Shown: positions 25,609 to 34,348, counted from the first letter of the stretch. The stretch is DNA of 34,424 bases from Cellulosilyticum sp. (GCA_015058045.1 SVDC01000041.1:1-34424), one strand, 5' to 3'. Numbers and translations: made by a program. Notes: generated by a model not told the origin, from the sequence alone.

Positions 25609-26298
25609 TTAGTTATGGCCACCTGTACACATACCTAAACCGGTAAGCCAATTTTTAAATCCTTTAGGATTACGTGTTTGAATAAGCACAATTCCAGGTC
25701 CTCTAAATCTACATACCAAGCATTCGCCTGACATAATACTATTTCCCCATCCATTAGAGGCCTTTTCAATACTATATTGCATATAATCTGCCCATGCTAC
25801 TAAATGCCCATTATCTACGACATATTCTTCTCCTGGTGCTAAATTAATAGCATGTATAGCACCATAAGAACTTAAAAATACCGTACCTCTTCCTGTTATA
25901 TTTAAAATAAATAAACCTTCACCTGAAAATATCCCACGCATTAAATTCTGAGCCTTTGTATCAATTTCTACATCTTCTGTTGCTGCTAAAAAGCCATCCT
26001 TTTGTACTTTAAGTCCATAACTTCCATCTAACTCAACATCTATAATACTTCCTGGTACAGAGTGTCCAATTAACACTTCACCCTCTCCACGCTGGGCTGT
26101 TAAATATTGAAAGAAAAAACTTTCCCCAGCTAACATTCGTGTTAATCCTCTCATAATGCCACCGCCTGTTCCACCTGTTACCTCTACAGTAGCTGACATT
26201 CCAATCATTGCATCTGATTCTGCTTTTAACCTTTCGCCTCTCCTTAATTGACATTTCACAATAGGAAAAGCATCTTGATATAAAATTTCATAGTTCAT
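25609..26298 (-). CDS. AIM24 family protein (TIGR00266-type)
   Basis: A 229-residue member of the AIM24/DUF124 family, a pseudo-symmetric beta-barrel fold. Typical segments are MIGMSATVEVTGGTGGG near the N-terminus, GLFILNITGRGTVFLSSYGAI in the middle and VCRFRGPGIVLIQTRNP near the C-terminus. The function of the bacterial proteins is not established; the mitochondrial namesake affects inner-membrane organisation. There is no signal peptide. GGGGAG lies 8 nt before the ATG. It lies between rsmI and the stalk-domain gene, with a large hairpin upstream, so it is probably a separate transcription unit. Confidence 0.9.
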   Translation of the reverse strand: MNYEILYQDAFPIVKCQLRRGERLKAESDAMIGMSATVEVTGGTGGGIMRGLTRMLAGESFFFQYLTAQRGEGEVLIGHSVPGSIIDVELDGSYGLKVQKDGFLAATEDVEIDTKAQNLMRGIFSGEGLFILNITGRGTVFLSSYGAIHAINLAPGEEYVVDNGHLVAWADYMQYSIEKASNGWGNSIMSGECLVCRFRGPGIVLIQTRNPKGFKNWLTGLGMCTGGHN

Positions 26299-26355
26299 CC
26301 TTTATTCTCCCCTTTATCTCATTAACTTAATATGTACTTAATCGTATTATTTTAA

Positions 26356-26454
26356 AAAGGGACTATTTACTTACTTTATTTATAGTTAAGAAAAAGCCAT
26401 TCCTTTTTTTCTACCTTCTCTTATGCCTTAAAGTAAAACTTTAATAGTCCCTTT
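26356..26454 (-). terminator. nested long-loop terminator after rsmI
   Basis: AAAGGGACTATT (26356-26367) pairs perfectly over 12 bp with AATAGTCCCTTT (26443-26454). Inside it TTACTTTA (26371-26378) pairs with TAAAGTAA (26429-26436), and further in AAAAAG pairs with CTTTTT. On the minus strand the final arm ends CCCTTTTT. The position just past the rsmI stop fits a terminator, but the nested structure is larger than needed. Confidence 0.6.
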
Positions 26455-26462
26455 AAATTTAT

Positions 26463-27305
26463 TTATTTGTGTATTGCTGCGTAAATATCTCGTTTACTCA
26501 CGCCTCTATCTTTTGCAACTTGCTTCATAGCTGATTTTTCATCCATACCTTTATCTGTATAAAGTGCTATATGCTCTTCTATAGATAAACTCAGCCAACT
26601 CTCCTGAAGTTCTTCTTTAAGTTCTCTCTCATCTCTGCCAGCTAAAACTAATACATATTCACCACGTGGCTCTTCTTCATTATAATACTCTAAAGCCTTA
26701 GCTAAAGATGTTTTGAGTACTGTTTCATGCTTTTTAGTAAGTTCTTTGGTAATGGTAAGATCTCTGTCACCTAATGCCTCATATAAGCTTTCTAATGTTT
26801 TAATGAGACGATGTGGTGCTTCATAAAGAATCACTGTTCTTGTTTCATCTTTCAGTCTTGCTAGAACTTCTGCTTTTTCTTTCTTATTACTTGGTAAGAA
26901 TCCTTCAAAGATAAAGCGTCTTGTTGCTTGCCCTGAAATAATAAGCGCTGTAATACCTGCTACACATCCAGGTGCCGAAGTAACTGTAATACCTTCTTCT
27001 AATGCAAGTTTAACTAAATCTTCTCCTGGATCAGAAATACCTGGCGTACCAGCATCAGTTACTAATACAATATTCTTTCCTTCTTTTAATAATTGAATTA
27101 ACTCTGGTCCCTTTTCAATTTTATTATGCTCATGATAACTAATCAGTCTTGTATGAATATCAAAGTGATTTAATAACTTCTTAGTATGTCTTGTATCCTC
27201 TGCTGCAATAAAATCTGCTTCCGTCATTAAACGAACTGCTCTATATGTTATATCTTCTAAATTTCCAATTGGTGTTGCACATAAGGTGAGCACGCCTTGT
27301 TCCAT
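26463..27305 (-). CDS. rsmI: 16S rRNA (cytidine1402-2'-O)-methyltransferase
   Basis: A 280-residue methyltransferase that adds the 2'-O-methyl group at C1402 in the 30S decoding centre, using SAM. It has the tetrapyrrole-methylase fold: ATPIGNLEDITYRAV at the N-terminus, AAEDTRHTKKLL, SYHEHN, the SAM-binding VTDAGTPGISDPG, and LPSNKKEK near the middle. Length is normal. A GTG at 27311 adds two residues, but AGAAGGG is then only 3 nt away, whereas the ATG at 27305 has 9 nt spacing, so I chose the ATG. It ends the conserved yaaR-holB-ricT-trmN6-rsmI block, as in B. subtilis where yabC (rsmI) follows yabB. Confidence 0.96.
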   Translation of the reverse strand: MEQGVLTLCATPIGNLEDITYRAVRLMTEADFIAAEDTRHTKKLLNHFDIHTRLISYHEHNKIEKGPELIQLLKEGKNIVLVTDAGTPGISDPGEDLVKLALEEGITVTSAPGCVAGITALIISGQATRRFIFEGFLPSNKKEKAEVLARLKDETRTVILYEAPHRLIKTLESLYEALGDRDLTITKELTKKHETVLKTSLAKALEYYNEEEPRGEYVLVLAGRDERELKEELQESWLSLSIEEHIALYTDKGMDEKSAMKQVAKDRGVSKRDIYAAIHK

Positions 27306-27364
27306 AGTCACTTTCCCTTCTAATCTTCTCTTAAATACTTACTTCTATATCTTTCTATAGATTA

Positions 27365-28135
27365 TTAGTTATCTTCTTCTAATCTACCCTTTTTCCCATA
27401 AATTTCATTAATATCATCTGTATAAGTACCATCTTCATTATAAACAAATAGAGGTGGTAATACTCTTAACTCTGGATTGCCATTTTTCACACCTTCAACA
27501 AGTACCATTGTTGGTGCTTTCCCTAGCTTTGGATAAACCATTCTCATGACTTTTGGTTCAATCTTATTCTGGCGCATTGCTGTAAAGATATCTACTAAAC
27601 GATGTGGCCTATGAATCATACAAAGCTTACCACCATATTTCAGCATATAACCTGCACCTTCGATAATATCTTCTAATGTACATGCTACCTCATGGCGTGC
27701 AATAGTCTTAGATGGATGTTCATTCTTTAATCCAGCATGTCCTTTCATATAAGGTGGATTACAAGTTATGATATCGAAGATTCCAGCAGCATAATGCGCT
27801 TTATAATCCTTAATATCCATTACCTTCATTGTTACATCATCTTCAATTTTATTTAATCTGACTGAACGGTTTGCCATTTCTATCATTTCTTCTTGGATAT
27901 CTACACCGGTAAAATGACCTTTTTGATAAATGGCATGCATCACAATAGGAATAATCCCTGTACCCGTACCAATATCTAATACTCTTTGCTTAGCATTACT
28001 TACTCTAGCAAAATGTGCTAATAAAATAGCATCAATCCCGAAGCAAAAAACTTCGGGATTTTGAATTAATTGATATCCGTTTCTCTCTAAATCATCTACT
28101 CTCTCATTCGAGTGAACTAAAGTCGAATCCTTCAT
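27365..28135 (-). CDS. tRNA1(Val) (adenine37-N6)-methyltransferase-like protein (YabB/TrmN6 family)
   Basis: A 256-residue SAM-dependent methyltransferase. Key motifs are VLDIGTGTGIIPIV for SAM binding and CNPPYMKG, the NPPY motif of N6-adenine methylation. The segment NGYQLIQNPEVFCFGIDAILLAHFA is typical of the family near its N-terminus. The frame is open further upstream into ricT, but the ATG at 28135 gives the usual distance to the ERVDDL motif; it overlaps the ricT end by 32 bp, and its ribosome site (AAGGAAT) is close and imperfect. The ATG at 28159 cannot be excluded. Position between ricT and rsmI matches B. subtilis yabB. Confidence 0.88.
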   Translation of the reverse strand: MKDSTLVHSNERVDDLERNGYQLIQNPEVFCFGIDAILLAHFARVSNAKQRVLDIGTGTGIIPIVMHAIYQKGHFTGVDIQEEMIEMANRSVRLNKIEDDVTMKVMDIKDYKAHYAAGIFDIITCNPPYMKGHAGLKNEHPSKTIARHEVACTLEDIIEGAGYMLKYGGKLCMIHRPHRLVDIFTAMRQNKIEPKVMRMVYPKLGKAPTMVLVEGVKNGNPELRVLPPLFVYNEDGTYTDDINEIYGKKGRLEEDN

Positions 28136-29012
28136 ATTCCTTATCAATATCTCCTTCATTATTTCCGCAGCAACCACCGCCACCACATCTTTTCTTCTTC
28201 ACAATCTTAAGATCAGTAGAGTGATATATAATTGCTTCTTTCTCATCTTTATCTTTCTTTTGAACAGCTACCTTAACCTGCTCACGTAGCACATTAACAG
28301 ATAATACTTCACCTTTTCCATCTGGTGTAATAACAATATCACCTACTATAGGTAGTCTGCCTCTAATCTCAACGTAACATTCTTGCTCATACTTTAAGCA
28401 GCACATTAATCGTCCACAAATTCCTGATATTTTTATTGGATTTAATGAAAGATTTTGTTCCTTAGCCATTTTAATAGAAACAGGTTGGAAATCTCCTAAA
28501 AATGTATTGCAGCAAAGTGAACGACCACAAATGCCTATCCCACCACACATTTTTGTTTCATCTCTAACCCCTATTTGTCTAAGTTCAATACGTGTTTTAA
28601 AAATAGAGGCTAATTCTTTTACAAGTTCCCTAAAATCTACACGTTCATATGAGGTAAAGTAAAATAATACTTTATTATTATCAAATGTATACTCTACATC
28701 AATTAATTTCATATCTAATTTATGCTTAATGATTTTTTCCTTACAGATAAAAAAAGCTTCTTTTTCTTTAACTTTATTTTGTTTATATTTTTCATCATCT
28801 TCAGCGGTTGCTAATCTTATAACTTTCTTTAAAGGTTGTACGACTTCAGAGTCTTCTACTTCTTTATTAGAAATAACGACTTCACCGTACTCTATACCCC
28901 TGGCAGTTTCAACGATAGCGTGTTGACCTTGGCCATATATTATGCCATCTTCTGGAGCAAAGTAATATACTTTACCAGCACGTCTAAATCTGATGCCAAT
29001 GACTGTTATCAT
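28104..29012 (-). CDS. ricT: PSP1-domain protein RicT (YaaT)
   Basis: A 302-residue cytosolic protein. In B. subtilis RicT forms the Y-complex with RicA and RicF, which carries iron-sulfur clusters and assists RNase Y-dependent mRNA maturation. Cysteine pairs that bind the clusters are visible as KMCGGIGICGRSLCC and SGICGRLMCCLKYE in the middle third. Beyond the usual core there is a short cysteine-rich tail (KRCGGGGCCGNN) near residue 283. AAAGGAG precedes the ATG. It overlaps the holB stop by 4 bp (ATGA), showing translational coupling, and the trmN6-like gene begins within its end. No RicA or RicF homologue is in the window. Confidence 0.95.
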   Translation of the reverse strand: MITVIGIRFRRAGKVYYFAPEDGIIYGQGQHAIVETARGIEYGEVVISNKEVEDSEVVQPLKKVIRLATAEDDEKYKQNKVKEKEAFFICKEKIIKHKLDMKLIDVEYTFDNNKVLFYFTSYERVDFRELVKELASIFKTRIELRQIGVRDETKMCGGIGICGRSLCCNTFLGDFQPVSIKMAKEQNLSLNPIKISGICGRLMCCLKYEQECYVEIRGRLPIVGDIVITPDGKGEVLSVNVLREQVKVAVQKKDKDEKEAIIYHSTDLKIVKKKRCGGGGCCGNNEGDIDKEYEGFDFSSLE

Positions 29013-29998
29013 TTCTTCCTCTCCTTTAATTGTAGTAATAAATTCTCTATAACAAATGTACTATATATATTCTGTTTAATATCTAAAATTGCGAGCTTAA
29101 TAGACTCTATATTCTGACTAACTTTATTATACGTTAATTTATATGACATGTCCAACAACTGTTGCTGGCAATCCTTATAGTATAAATCCCTATTATTGGT
29201 TGCTTTCACAATTGCAATATCTCTATACCAATATAACCAAAACTGAAGAATACGTTCTATTTCTTCTTTTTGATCTGTAATCTCTTTAACAATATCATAA
29301 ATTTCCATAATCTGAGCCTTATCCAGACGTTCTAAGTATTTAATACTTTGTTTTCTAACTTCCATATAAGTCTCATCATGCATAATATCATTAATGACTC
29401 CAATACTTCCATCGGAAAGTTTTTCATATACTTCTCGCTGAATGCCATTAATTCCTTTTTGTGTTAAATAACTACGCATCTGCTCCTTATTAATTGGGTT
29501 AAAGCGCACGACAATACATCGTGATTTAATTGTAGGAAGTAAACTAGTAAGATTTTCACATACTAAAATAATAATGCCATAGGCAGGGGGTTCCTCTATA
29601 GTCTTAAGCATTGCATTTTGTCCTTGAATACTCATACTATCTGCTGCCTTTACAATAATAATCTTGTAATCTGACTGATAGGGCTTAATATCCATTTCAC
29701 GAACAATATTCTCTCTAATTGTTTCTACCTTTGTAACTTTATTATCTTTCTCTACTTGAATAACATCAGGATGCGTTCCTGCATTTATCATATGGCAAGA
29801 TCTACATTCATTACATGGCTTTATACCTTCTTTATTCTCGCATAAAATAAACTTTGCTAATTCTAATGCAAAGGTATTCTTTCCTACACCATATGGTCCC
29901 TCAAAAATATAGCTATGAGATAACTGATTATCTAATACAGCCTTTTTAAAATAAGTCTTTGCATCTTGATTTCCAATAATGTCTTCAAATACTTCCAT
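29009..29998 (-). CDS. holB: DNA polymerase III delta' subunit
   Basis: A 329-residue clamp-loader subunit that helps load the beta sliding clamp. It has the AAA+ fold with GPYGVGKNT (P-loop), a four-cysteine zinc module (CENKEGIKPCNECRSC), and the SRC motif in TIKSRCIVVRF, which supplies the arginine finger. The frame is open to 30064, but AGAAGGAG lies just upstream of the ATG at 29998 and MEVFEDIIGNQ is the usual family start, so the first 22 codons are excluded. It follows yaaR by 55 bp and overlaps ricT by 4 bp. Confidence 0.94.
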   Translation of the reverse strand: MEVFEDIIGNQDAKTYFKKAVLDNQLSHSYIFEGPYGVGKNTFALELAKFILCENKEGIKPCNECRSCHMINAGTHPDVIQVEKDNKVTKVETIRENIVREMDIKPYQSDYKIIIVKAADSMSIQGQNAMLKTIEEPPAYGIIILVCENLTSLLPTIKSRCIVVRFNPINKEQMRSYLTQKGINGIQREVYEKLSDGSIGVINDIMHDETYMEVRKQSIKYLERLDKAQIMEIYDIVKEITDQKEEIERILQFWLYWYRDIAIVKATNNRDLYYKDCQQQLLDMSYKLTYNKVSQNIESIKLAILDIKQNIYSTFVIENLLLQLKERKK

Positions 29999-30053
29999 TC
30001 TAACTCCTTCTAACTTTGTATAATAAAAATGTTCGTGAATACCTCCACGAACA

Positions 30054-30500
30054 TTAAGTTGCAACGTCTAATACTAATCCTTGGATTTCTCCAATTCTAT
30101 CTAAAATATCTACTTGATTCTTTTCTGATTTAATTAACTCCTTAGCCAATTCATCTATCTTATCATTTACCTGTCTAATAATACCATATACTCTATGGCG
30201 TCCTCTTCTATCTAAGAAATTTTCCCTTGAAAATTGATGTGAATTAGCAACTACTTCACTGAGAAAGTTAGAAATCATAGAACGATACATTTTTAAATCT
30301 CTAATATCCATATGCTCTGCGATCTTCTGCCCCTGCTTAGTAATCTCTTCTACCATTTGTGTAAGTTTTTCTTGTAACTCACTCTCACCAATTTGACTTA
30401 ATAAAGTAAATCTAAAACTCTTTTCAGTTTGTGTATTATTTGCTACCGAAACTTCTCTTAGAGTTGGCATCTTTATATCCGTAATTTGTATACCAGCCAC
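30054..30500 (-). CDS. yaaR: YaaR family protein (DUF327)
   Basis: A 148-residue, mostly helical protein of the YaaR/DUF327 family. Typical features are the middle segment RDLKMYRSMISNFLSEVV and the following NFLDRRGRHRVYGIIRQVN. Its molecular role is not established; conserved linkage to holB, ricT and rsmI suggests a housekeeping task. The start is GTG with AAGGGGGGAG 6 nt upstream. YaaQ, which precedes it in B. subtilis, is missing here. Confidence 0.92.
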   Translation of the reverse strand: MAGIQITDIKMPTLREVSVANNTQTEKSFRFTLLSQIGESELQEKLTQMVEEITKQGQKIAEHMDIRDLKMYRSMISNFLSEVVANSHQFSRENFLDRRGRHRVYGIIRQVNDKIDELAKELIKSEKNQVDILDRIGEIQGLVLDVAT

Positions 30501-30548
30501 GCGTAACTCCCCCCTTATATTACTTTACACGCTCTATAATGTATTTTC

Positions 30549-30577
30549 ATTCTATTCTAATCCTATTTTAAATGCAA
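30549..30577 (-). promoter_or_regulatory. candidate promoter of the yaaR-holB-ricT block
   Basis: On the minus strand TTGCAT (30572-30577) and TAGAAT (30549-30554) are 17 nt apart, about 50 nt before the GTG of yaaR. It lies in the 181-nt gap after the guanylate-kinase-like gene. The -10 matches 5/6, the -35 only 3/6. Confidence 0.4.
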
Positions 30578-30681
30578 GCATTACTATTATAAGCTTATCC
30601 ATAAAAATAAACTTTTAATCACCTATCTACACGCCCATCTTTAGCAATATATTATATTTATACCTATCACTTATGTCTAAG

Positions 30682-31287
30682 TTATATATCGTCATTTCTT
30701 TCATTCGTACAAAGGTTCTTATTAATAGCTATTATAATTTCTTCTATACATTGTTGTAATTGATTATTCTCATAGTAATGATAAATATGGGCCTTATCCA
30801 AATTCTCCTTACTAAAGTCTCTATTATCTGCTAAAAATCTTCTACATAACTCATCATAATTAGGGTTTAATTGTTGCTGTTCTCTTTGTAAGGCACGTTC
30901 TAAACGTTTCCCATCTTCTACATTAATATAAATAGGGACAACTCGACTTTCTCCAAAATACTTTACTAAATTGATATATGCTTCTAAAGTTACAATCATA
31001 ATGTAATGATCTTTATTATTAAATTGTCCATCATCAATTGTTACATAATGCCAAGGCCCATTAATTGTATTATATACCCTTTGCTCAATAATCTTATGAC
31101 ATGCCTGATATTCTTGCAGTTGTTTTTCATTTATAAAGTGATACTCTCTACCATCCACTTCATTACTACGCATAGGTCTTGTCGTATATAGTACAATCGG
31201 TTTTAAAGAAACCTTTTGTTTTAATATACTAAAAATAGTATCCTTTCCTGAACTACTCTTACCCATTAAACAAAATATTTTACCCAC
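30682..31287 (-). CDS. guanylate-kinase-like P-loop protein
   Basis: A 201-residue nucleotide kinase homologue. MGKSSSGKDTIF is the Walker A loop, and YTTRPMRSNEVDGREYHF contains the arginines, glutamate and tyrosine that hold GMP in guanylate kinase. The usual gnYYGT segment is replaced by GPWHYVT, and Lys-Asp follows the P-loop glycine where Lys-Gly/Ser/Thr is typical, so it is a divergent member. A GTG at 31299 would add four codons, but GGAGG lies inside that stretch just before the GTG at 31287. It stands between the YaaO-like gene and yaaR, where B. subtilis has tmk. Whether it makes GDP, acts on another nucleotide or is regulatory is open. Confidence 0.8.
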   Translation of the reverse strand: MGKIFCLMGKSSSGKDTIFSILKQKVSLKPIVLYTTRPMRSNEVDGREYHFINEKQLQEYQACHKIIEQRVYNTINGPWHYVTIDDGQFNNKDHYIMIVTLEAYINLVKYFGESRVVPIYINVEDGKRLERALQREQQQLNPNYDELCRRFLADNRDFSKENLDKAHIYHYYENNQLQQCIEEIIIAINKNLCTNERNDDI

Positions 31288-31339
31288 GTATACCTCCACT
31301 ATCTAAGTCTAGAGTAACTTAGACACTTTCTTCATTTGT

Positions 31340-32746
31340 CTATCTAATTACTTCAATTAATATTTTCTCGTCTGATAACTTAATGCCTTGTAACTTCTCT
31401 TTATACTCCTTAATAAAGTTTATATCGTTCTCTTTAATACTTTCACCTATTGCCTTAATAGGTATCCCTGGTGGATATAACATGATATTAGTTGCTACAA
31501 TTCGATTTAAGCATGTTTCTATATTTACCCATTCTTTATCACCATAAAAAATTTTTCTTGGATTTAGTCCTAAGTTCACTTTTTCTATAATAAAGTCATT
31601 TATTCTTTTACTTCTTAGCTTCCTTTGTAAAGTAGAATCTATCTTTATAAGTGCATCATATAATCTTTCTAAACTCACTATTTGATCAGCCATAGTGGTC
31701 ATTAAAATAATATAATGATCTAATGCTGCTTCAACTACAATATTAAATTGATCATTTAAGGATTGAGCTAATTGATAACCACTCATATCAGCATGTATGG
31801 TTGAAATAATAATCTTACTTTGATCATATCTTTCTTTTGGATTATATTCCATCACTTCTAAAACAGTTAGATGACTTATTAATTTCTTTCTAACTTCTAT
31901 TAAAGCATCTATATAGTTCTTTTTAATCTCATCTTTATATTCTATAATATATCCTCTAATATAATCCATTAGTCCCATCATAACATATGAAGGGCTACTA
32001 GTCTGTACCATTCTTAGGGATTCTATAAGCTTTTCATAATTTACCCGCTCTGAACAAATATGTATCAAGGCACTCTGCGTAAGTGCTGGTAATGTTTTGT
32101 GCATACTATTAATGACTAAGTCTGCACCTTTCTTAATACTACTCGTAGGGAATCCATTTTCTAATACAAAGTGTGCCCCATGCGCTTCATCTACTATTAG
32201 TATCCCATTATATTGATGTACTACTTCTGCTATAGCCTCAATATCTGATACAATTCCTTCATATGTTGGACTTACGATCAATACACCCTTTGCATCTGGA
32301 TATTTTCTTAAAGCTTCTGCTACTGTACTTGCAGATATCTCTCCCAGCATATCTTCTTTCTCTAGATATTTAGGACTAATATATATAGGTGATACTCCTG
32401 CTAATACTAATGCACTCCATACACTATGATGTGCATTTCTAGCCACTATTAATCTGTCTCCTTCTTTACAAGTCGCTAAAACACTGGCTAGAATTCCTGT
32501 AGTTGAACCATTTGTTAAAAATATGCTTTCTTTAGCCTCATAAAAGGTAGACATTAATATCATTGCTTCTTTTATAATTCCACTAGCTTCATATAAATTA
32601 TCCATTCCGATAGCTTCTGTATTATCTAATCGCATTATATTTATTTGATCTAGCCCAGCAATAACACCAAATTTATGCCCAGGCATATGAAAAGGAAATT
32701 TAGATTCACTATATATCATTAGTTTATCATATAATGGCGTTTTCAC
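31340..32746 (-). CDS. PLP-dependent Orn/Lys/Arg decarboxylase-family protein (YaaO-like)
   Basis: A 468-residue fold-type I PLP enzyme of the basic amino acid decarboxylase family. MPGHKFG near residue 20 is the characteristic N-terminal motif, IVDEAHGAHF gives the aspartate contacting PLP, and the cofactor lysine is in SMHKTLPALTQ. A small C-terminal domain ends with LYPPGIPIKAIGE. It lacks the N-terminal wing domain of the large E. coli enzymes. The start is GTG with a modest AAAGAG site. Substrate (arginine, lysine or ornithine) cannot be told from the motifs. It lies 52 bp upstream of the guanylate-kinase-like gene, mirroring yaaO-tmk in B. subtilis. Confidence 0.88.
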   Translation of the reverse strand: MKTPLYDKLMIYSESKFPFHMPGHKFGVIAGLDQINIMRLDNTEAIGMDNLYEASGIIKEAMILMSTFYEAKESIFLTNGSTTGILASVLATCKEGDRLIVARNAHHSVWSALVLAGVSPIYISPKYLEKEDMLGEISASTVAEALRKYPDAKGVLIVSPTYEGIVSDIEAIAEVVHQYNGILIVDEAHGAHFVLENGFPTSSIKKGADLVINSMHKTLPALTQSALIHICSERVNYEKLIESLRMVQTSSPSYVMMGLMDYIRGYIIEYKDEIKKNYIDALIEVRKKLISHLTVLEVMEYNPKERYDQSKIIISTIHADMSGYQLAQSLNDQFNIVVEAALDHYIILMTTMADQIVSLERLYDALIKIDSTLQRKLRSKRINDFIIEKVNLGLNPRKIFYGDKEWVNIETCLNRIVATNIMLYPPGIPIKAIGESIKENDINFIKEYKEKLQGIKLSDEKILIEVIR

Positions 32747-32815
32747 TTTATCACTCTTTCTACTTAATAGATGATATTAATATTCCTAATATCCATAATT
32801 TATTCTCTTATAAAC

Positions 32816-32854
32816 ATAATAATGAGTCAAGTAATCTACTTGACTCATTATTAT
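32816..32854 (-). terminator. terminator overlapping a stop codon
   Basis: A perfect 18-bp inverted repeat with a 3-nt loop: ATAATAATGAGTCAAGTA (32816-32833) against its complement (32837-32854). The proximal arm includes the stop codon of the 112-residue protein gene on the minus strand. The tail is TTATTATGTTT. Confidence 0.75.
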
Positions 32855-33189
32855 GCGTGAACACTATTTAATTCTTCCTTATCTTCTAATTCTTTTTCTA
32901 TAATGTGCTTAGCAATTATATAAAACTTTTCAACTAAATGATCTTCATTTCTTCTATGAAATTCACAGAGCTTATTAAATTCCTCTTCCATTCTCTCCTT
33001 ACTCTCCCTAAATAATTCCTGATTAATACAAGAACGGCTATACTCCATAATAAGCTCTTCATAATAATCTGGATTTCTTCTAACTTGTCTTATATCAATT
33101 CCTTGTTCTTTAAAAAAATCATCCAATCTCTGTGTTTTCTTTGTGCTATCTTGAGCACGTCTTAGTACATTAAAACCCATTTGATCCAT
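32851..33189 (-). CDS. small helical hypothetical protein
   Basis: A 112-residue, highly charged, helical protein that I do not recognise. Residues 50-105 (YSRSCINQELFRESKERMEEEF onward) look like a long amphipathic or coiled helix. There is no signal peptide or membrane segment. The frame opens at 33234, but AGGGGG lies 9 nt before the ATG at 33189, so the first 15 codons are excluded. It lies between greA and the YaaO-like gene; the strong hairpin over its stop codon separates it from the latter. Function unknown. Confidence 0.68.
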   Translation of the reverse strand: MDQMGFNVLRRAQDSTKKTQRLDDFFKEQGIDIRQVRRNPDYYEELIMEYSRSCINQELFRESKERMEEEFNKLCEFHRRNEDHLVEKFYIIAKHIIEKELEDKEELNSVHA

Positions 33190-33328
33190 ATATCTATTCC
33201 CCCTATATTTTATTGATAAATTATATTCATACAACTTCTAATTTATTCTCAATAAATTTAGATAAACTGATAGATATATTAAAGACATATACTTCATAAA
33301 AGGCTATATATAAGCTTTAGCTTTTCCC

Positions 33329-33796
33329 CTATATTCTCTGTATTGCTTCAACTTTAATAGAATACTTACCATCTGGGGCGTCTACTTCTACAATCTCTCC
33401 TACTTTTTTGTTATAAATAGCTTTTCCTAATGGTGATTCAATACTGATTCTATTATTTACAGCATCCGTAGACATAGTTGTAACCATTTCATACTCCATT
33501 GTAAATTCATCATCTATAAAATTAATAGTTACTTTCTTACCTAAGCCTACTTCATCATCTTCTGTATTATCCTCAATAATATTAGCTGTCTTAATCATTT
33601 TCTCTAGATATTTAATTCTACCTTCATTACGTCCACGTTCTCTTTTAGCGGCTTTATACTCATAGTTTTCACTTAAATCTCCATGTGCCCTAGCTTCCTT
33701 TACCTCTTCATTACGTTTCTTTCTTACTACAGCTTTCCTATACTCTATTTCTTTTTTCATTTTTTCAATATCTTGCTCCGTAAGGAAATTATTCAT
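33329..33796 (-). CDS. greA: transcription elongation factor GreA
   Basis: A 155-residue factor that rescues backtracked RNA polymerase by stimulating transcript cleavage. The N-terminal coiled coil (residues 5-75) includes ARAHGDLSENYEYKAAKRE, with the acidic D-E pair at the tip that reaches the active site. The C-terminal FKBP-like domain ends SPLGKAIYNKKVGEIVEVDAP. Length and motifs are standard. AAGGGGAG precedes the ATG. It lies downstream of the tRNA cluster terminator, so it is transcribed separately. Confidence 0.96.
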   Translation of the reverse strand: MNNFLTEQDIEKMKKEIEYRKAVVRKKRNEEVKEARAHGDLSENYEYKAAKRERGRNEGRIKYLEKMIKTANIIEDNTEDDEVGLGKKVTINFIDDEFTMEYEMVTTMSTDAVNNRISIESPLGKAIYNKKVGEIVEVDAPDGKYSIKVEAIQRI

Positions 33797-33900
33797 ATTC
33801 TTTCTCCCCTTCTCTTAGTTTATCATCATTAATGATTTCCATTTATATGTATTATAATCACCTTTATATCAAAAAAGAAGTTACTAAATTTTATATAACA

Positions 33901-33933
33901 AAAAACCTGATAGCAATTAACTATCAGGTTTTT
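33901..33933 (-). terminator. terminator of the tRNA cluster
   Basis: AAAAACCTGATAG (33901-33913) pairs perfectly over 13 bp with CTATCAGGTTTTT (33921-33933) across a 7-nt loop. On the minus strand it ends in a run of T just past tRNA-Lys. It separates the tRNA genes from greA. Confidence 0.88.
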
Positions 33934-33943
33934 CTTTACTTTA

Positions 33944-34016
33944 TGAGCCACCCGGGAATCGAACCCGGGACAACTTGATTAAAAGTCAAGTGCTCTACCG
34001 ACTGAGCTAGTGACCC
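33944..34016 (-). tRNA. tRNA-Lys (anticodon TTT)
   Basis: Complete cloverleaf of 73 nt: acceptor GGGTCAC/GTGGCTC with one G-U pair, anticodon stem CTTGA/TCAAG around loop CTTTTAA, T-arm CCGGG-TTCGATT-CCCGG, discriminator A. CCA is not encoded (TAA follows). Confidence 0.95.
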
Positions 34017-34019
34017 ACA

Positions 34020-34095
<76 letters not shown>

Positions 34096-34098
34096 ATG

Positions 34099-34175
<77 letters not shown>

Positions 34176-34185
34176 ATATAAAACA

Positions 34186-34266
34186 TGGTGGGAGAAGGAT
34201 TCGAACCTTCGAAGCTATCGCAACAGATTTACAGTCTGCCCCCTTTGGCCGCTCGGGAATCCCACC
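34186..34266 (-). tRNA. tRNA-Tyr (anticodon GTA)
   Basis: An 81-nt class II tRNA with a long variable arm: acceptor GGTGGGA/TCCCACC, anticodon loop CTGTAAA, T-loop TTCGAAT, discriminator A. CCA is not encoded. Confidence 0.94.
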
Positions 34267-34271
34267 ATGGA

Positions 34272-34344
<73 letters not shown>

Positions 34345-34348
34345 GTGA

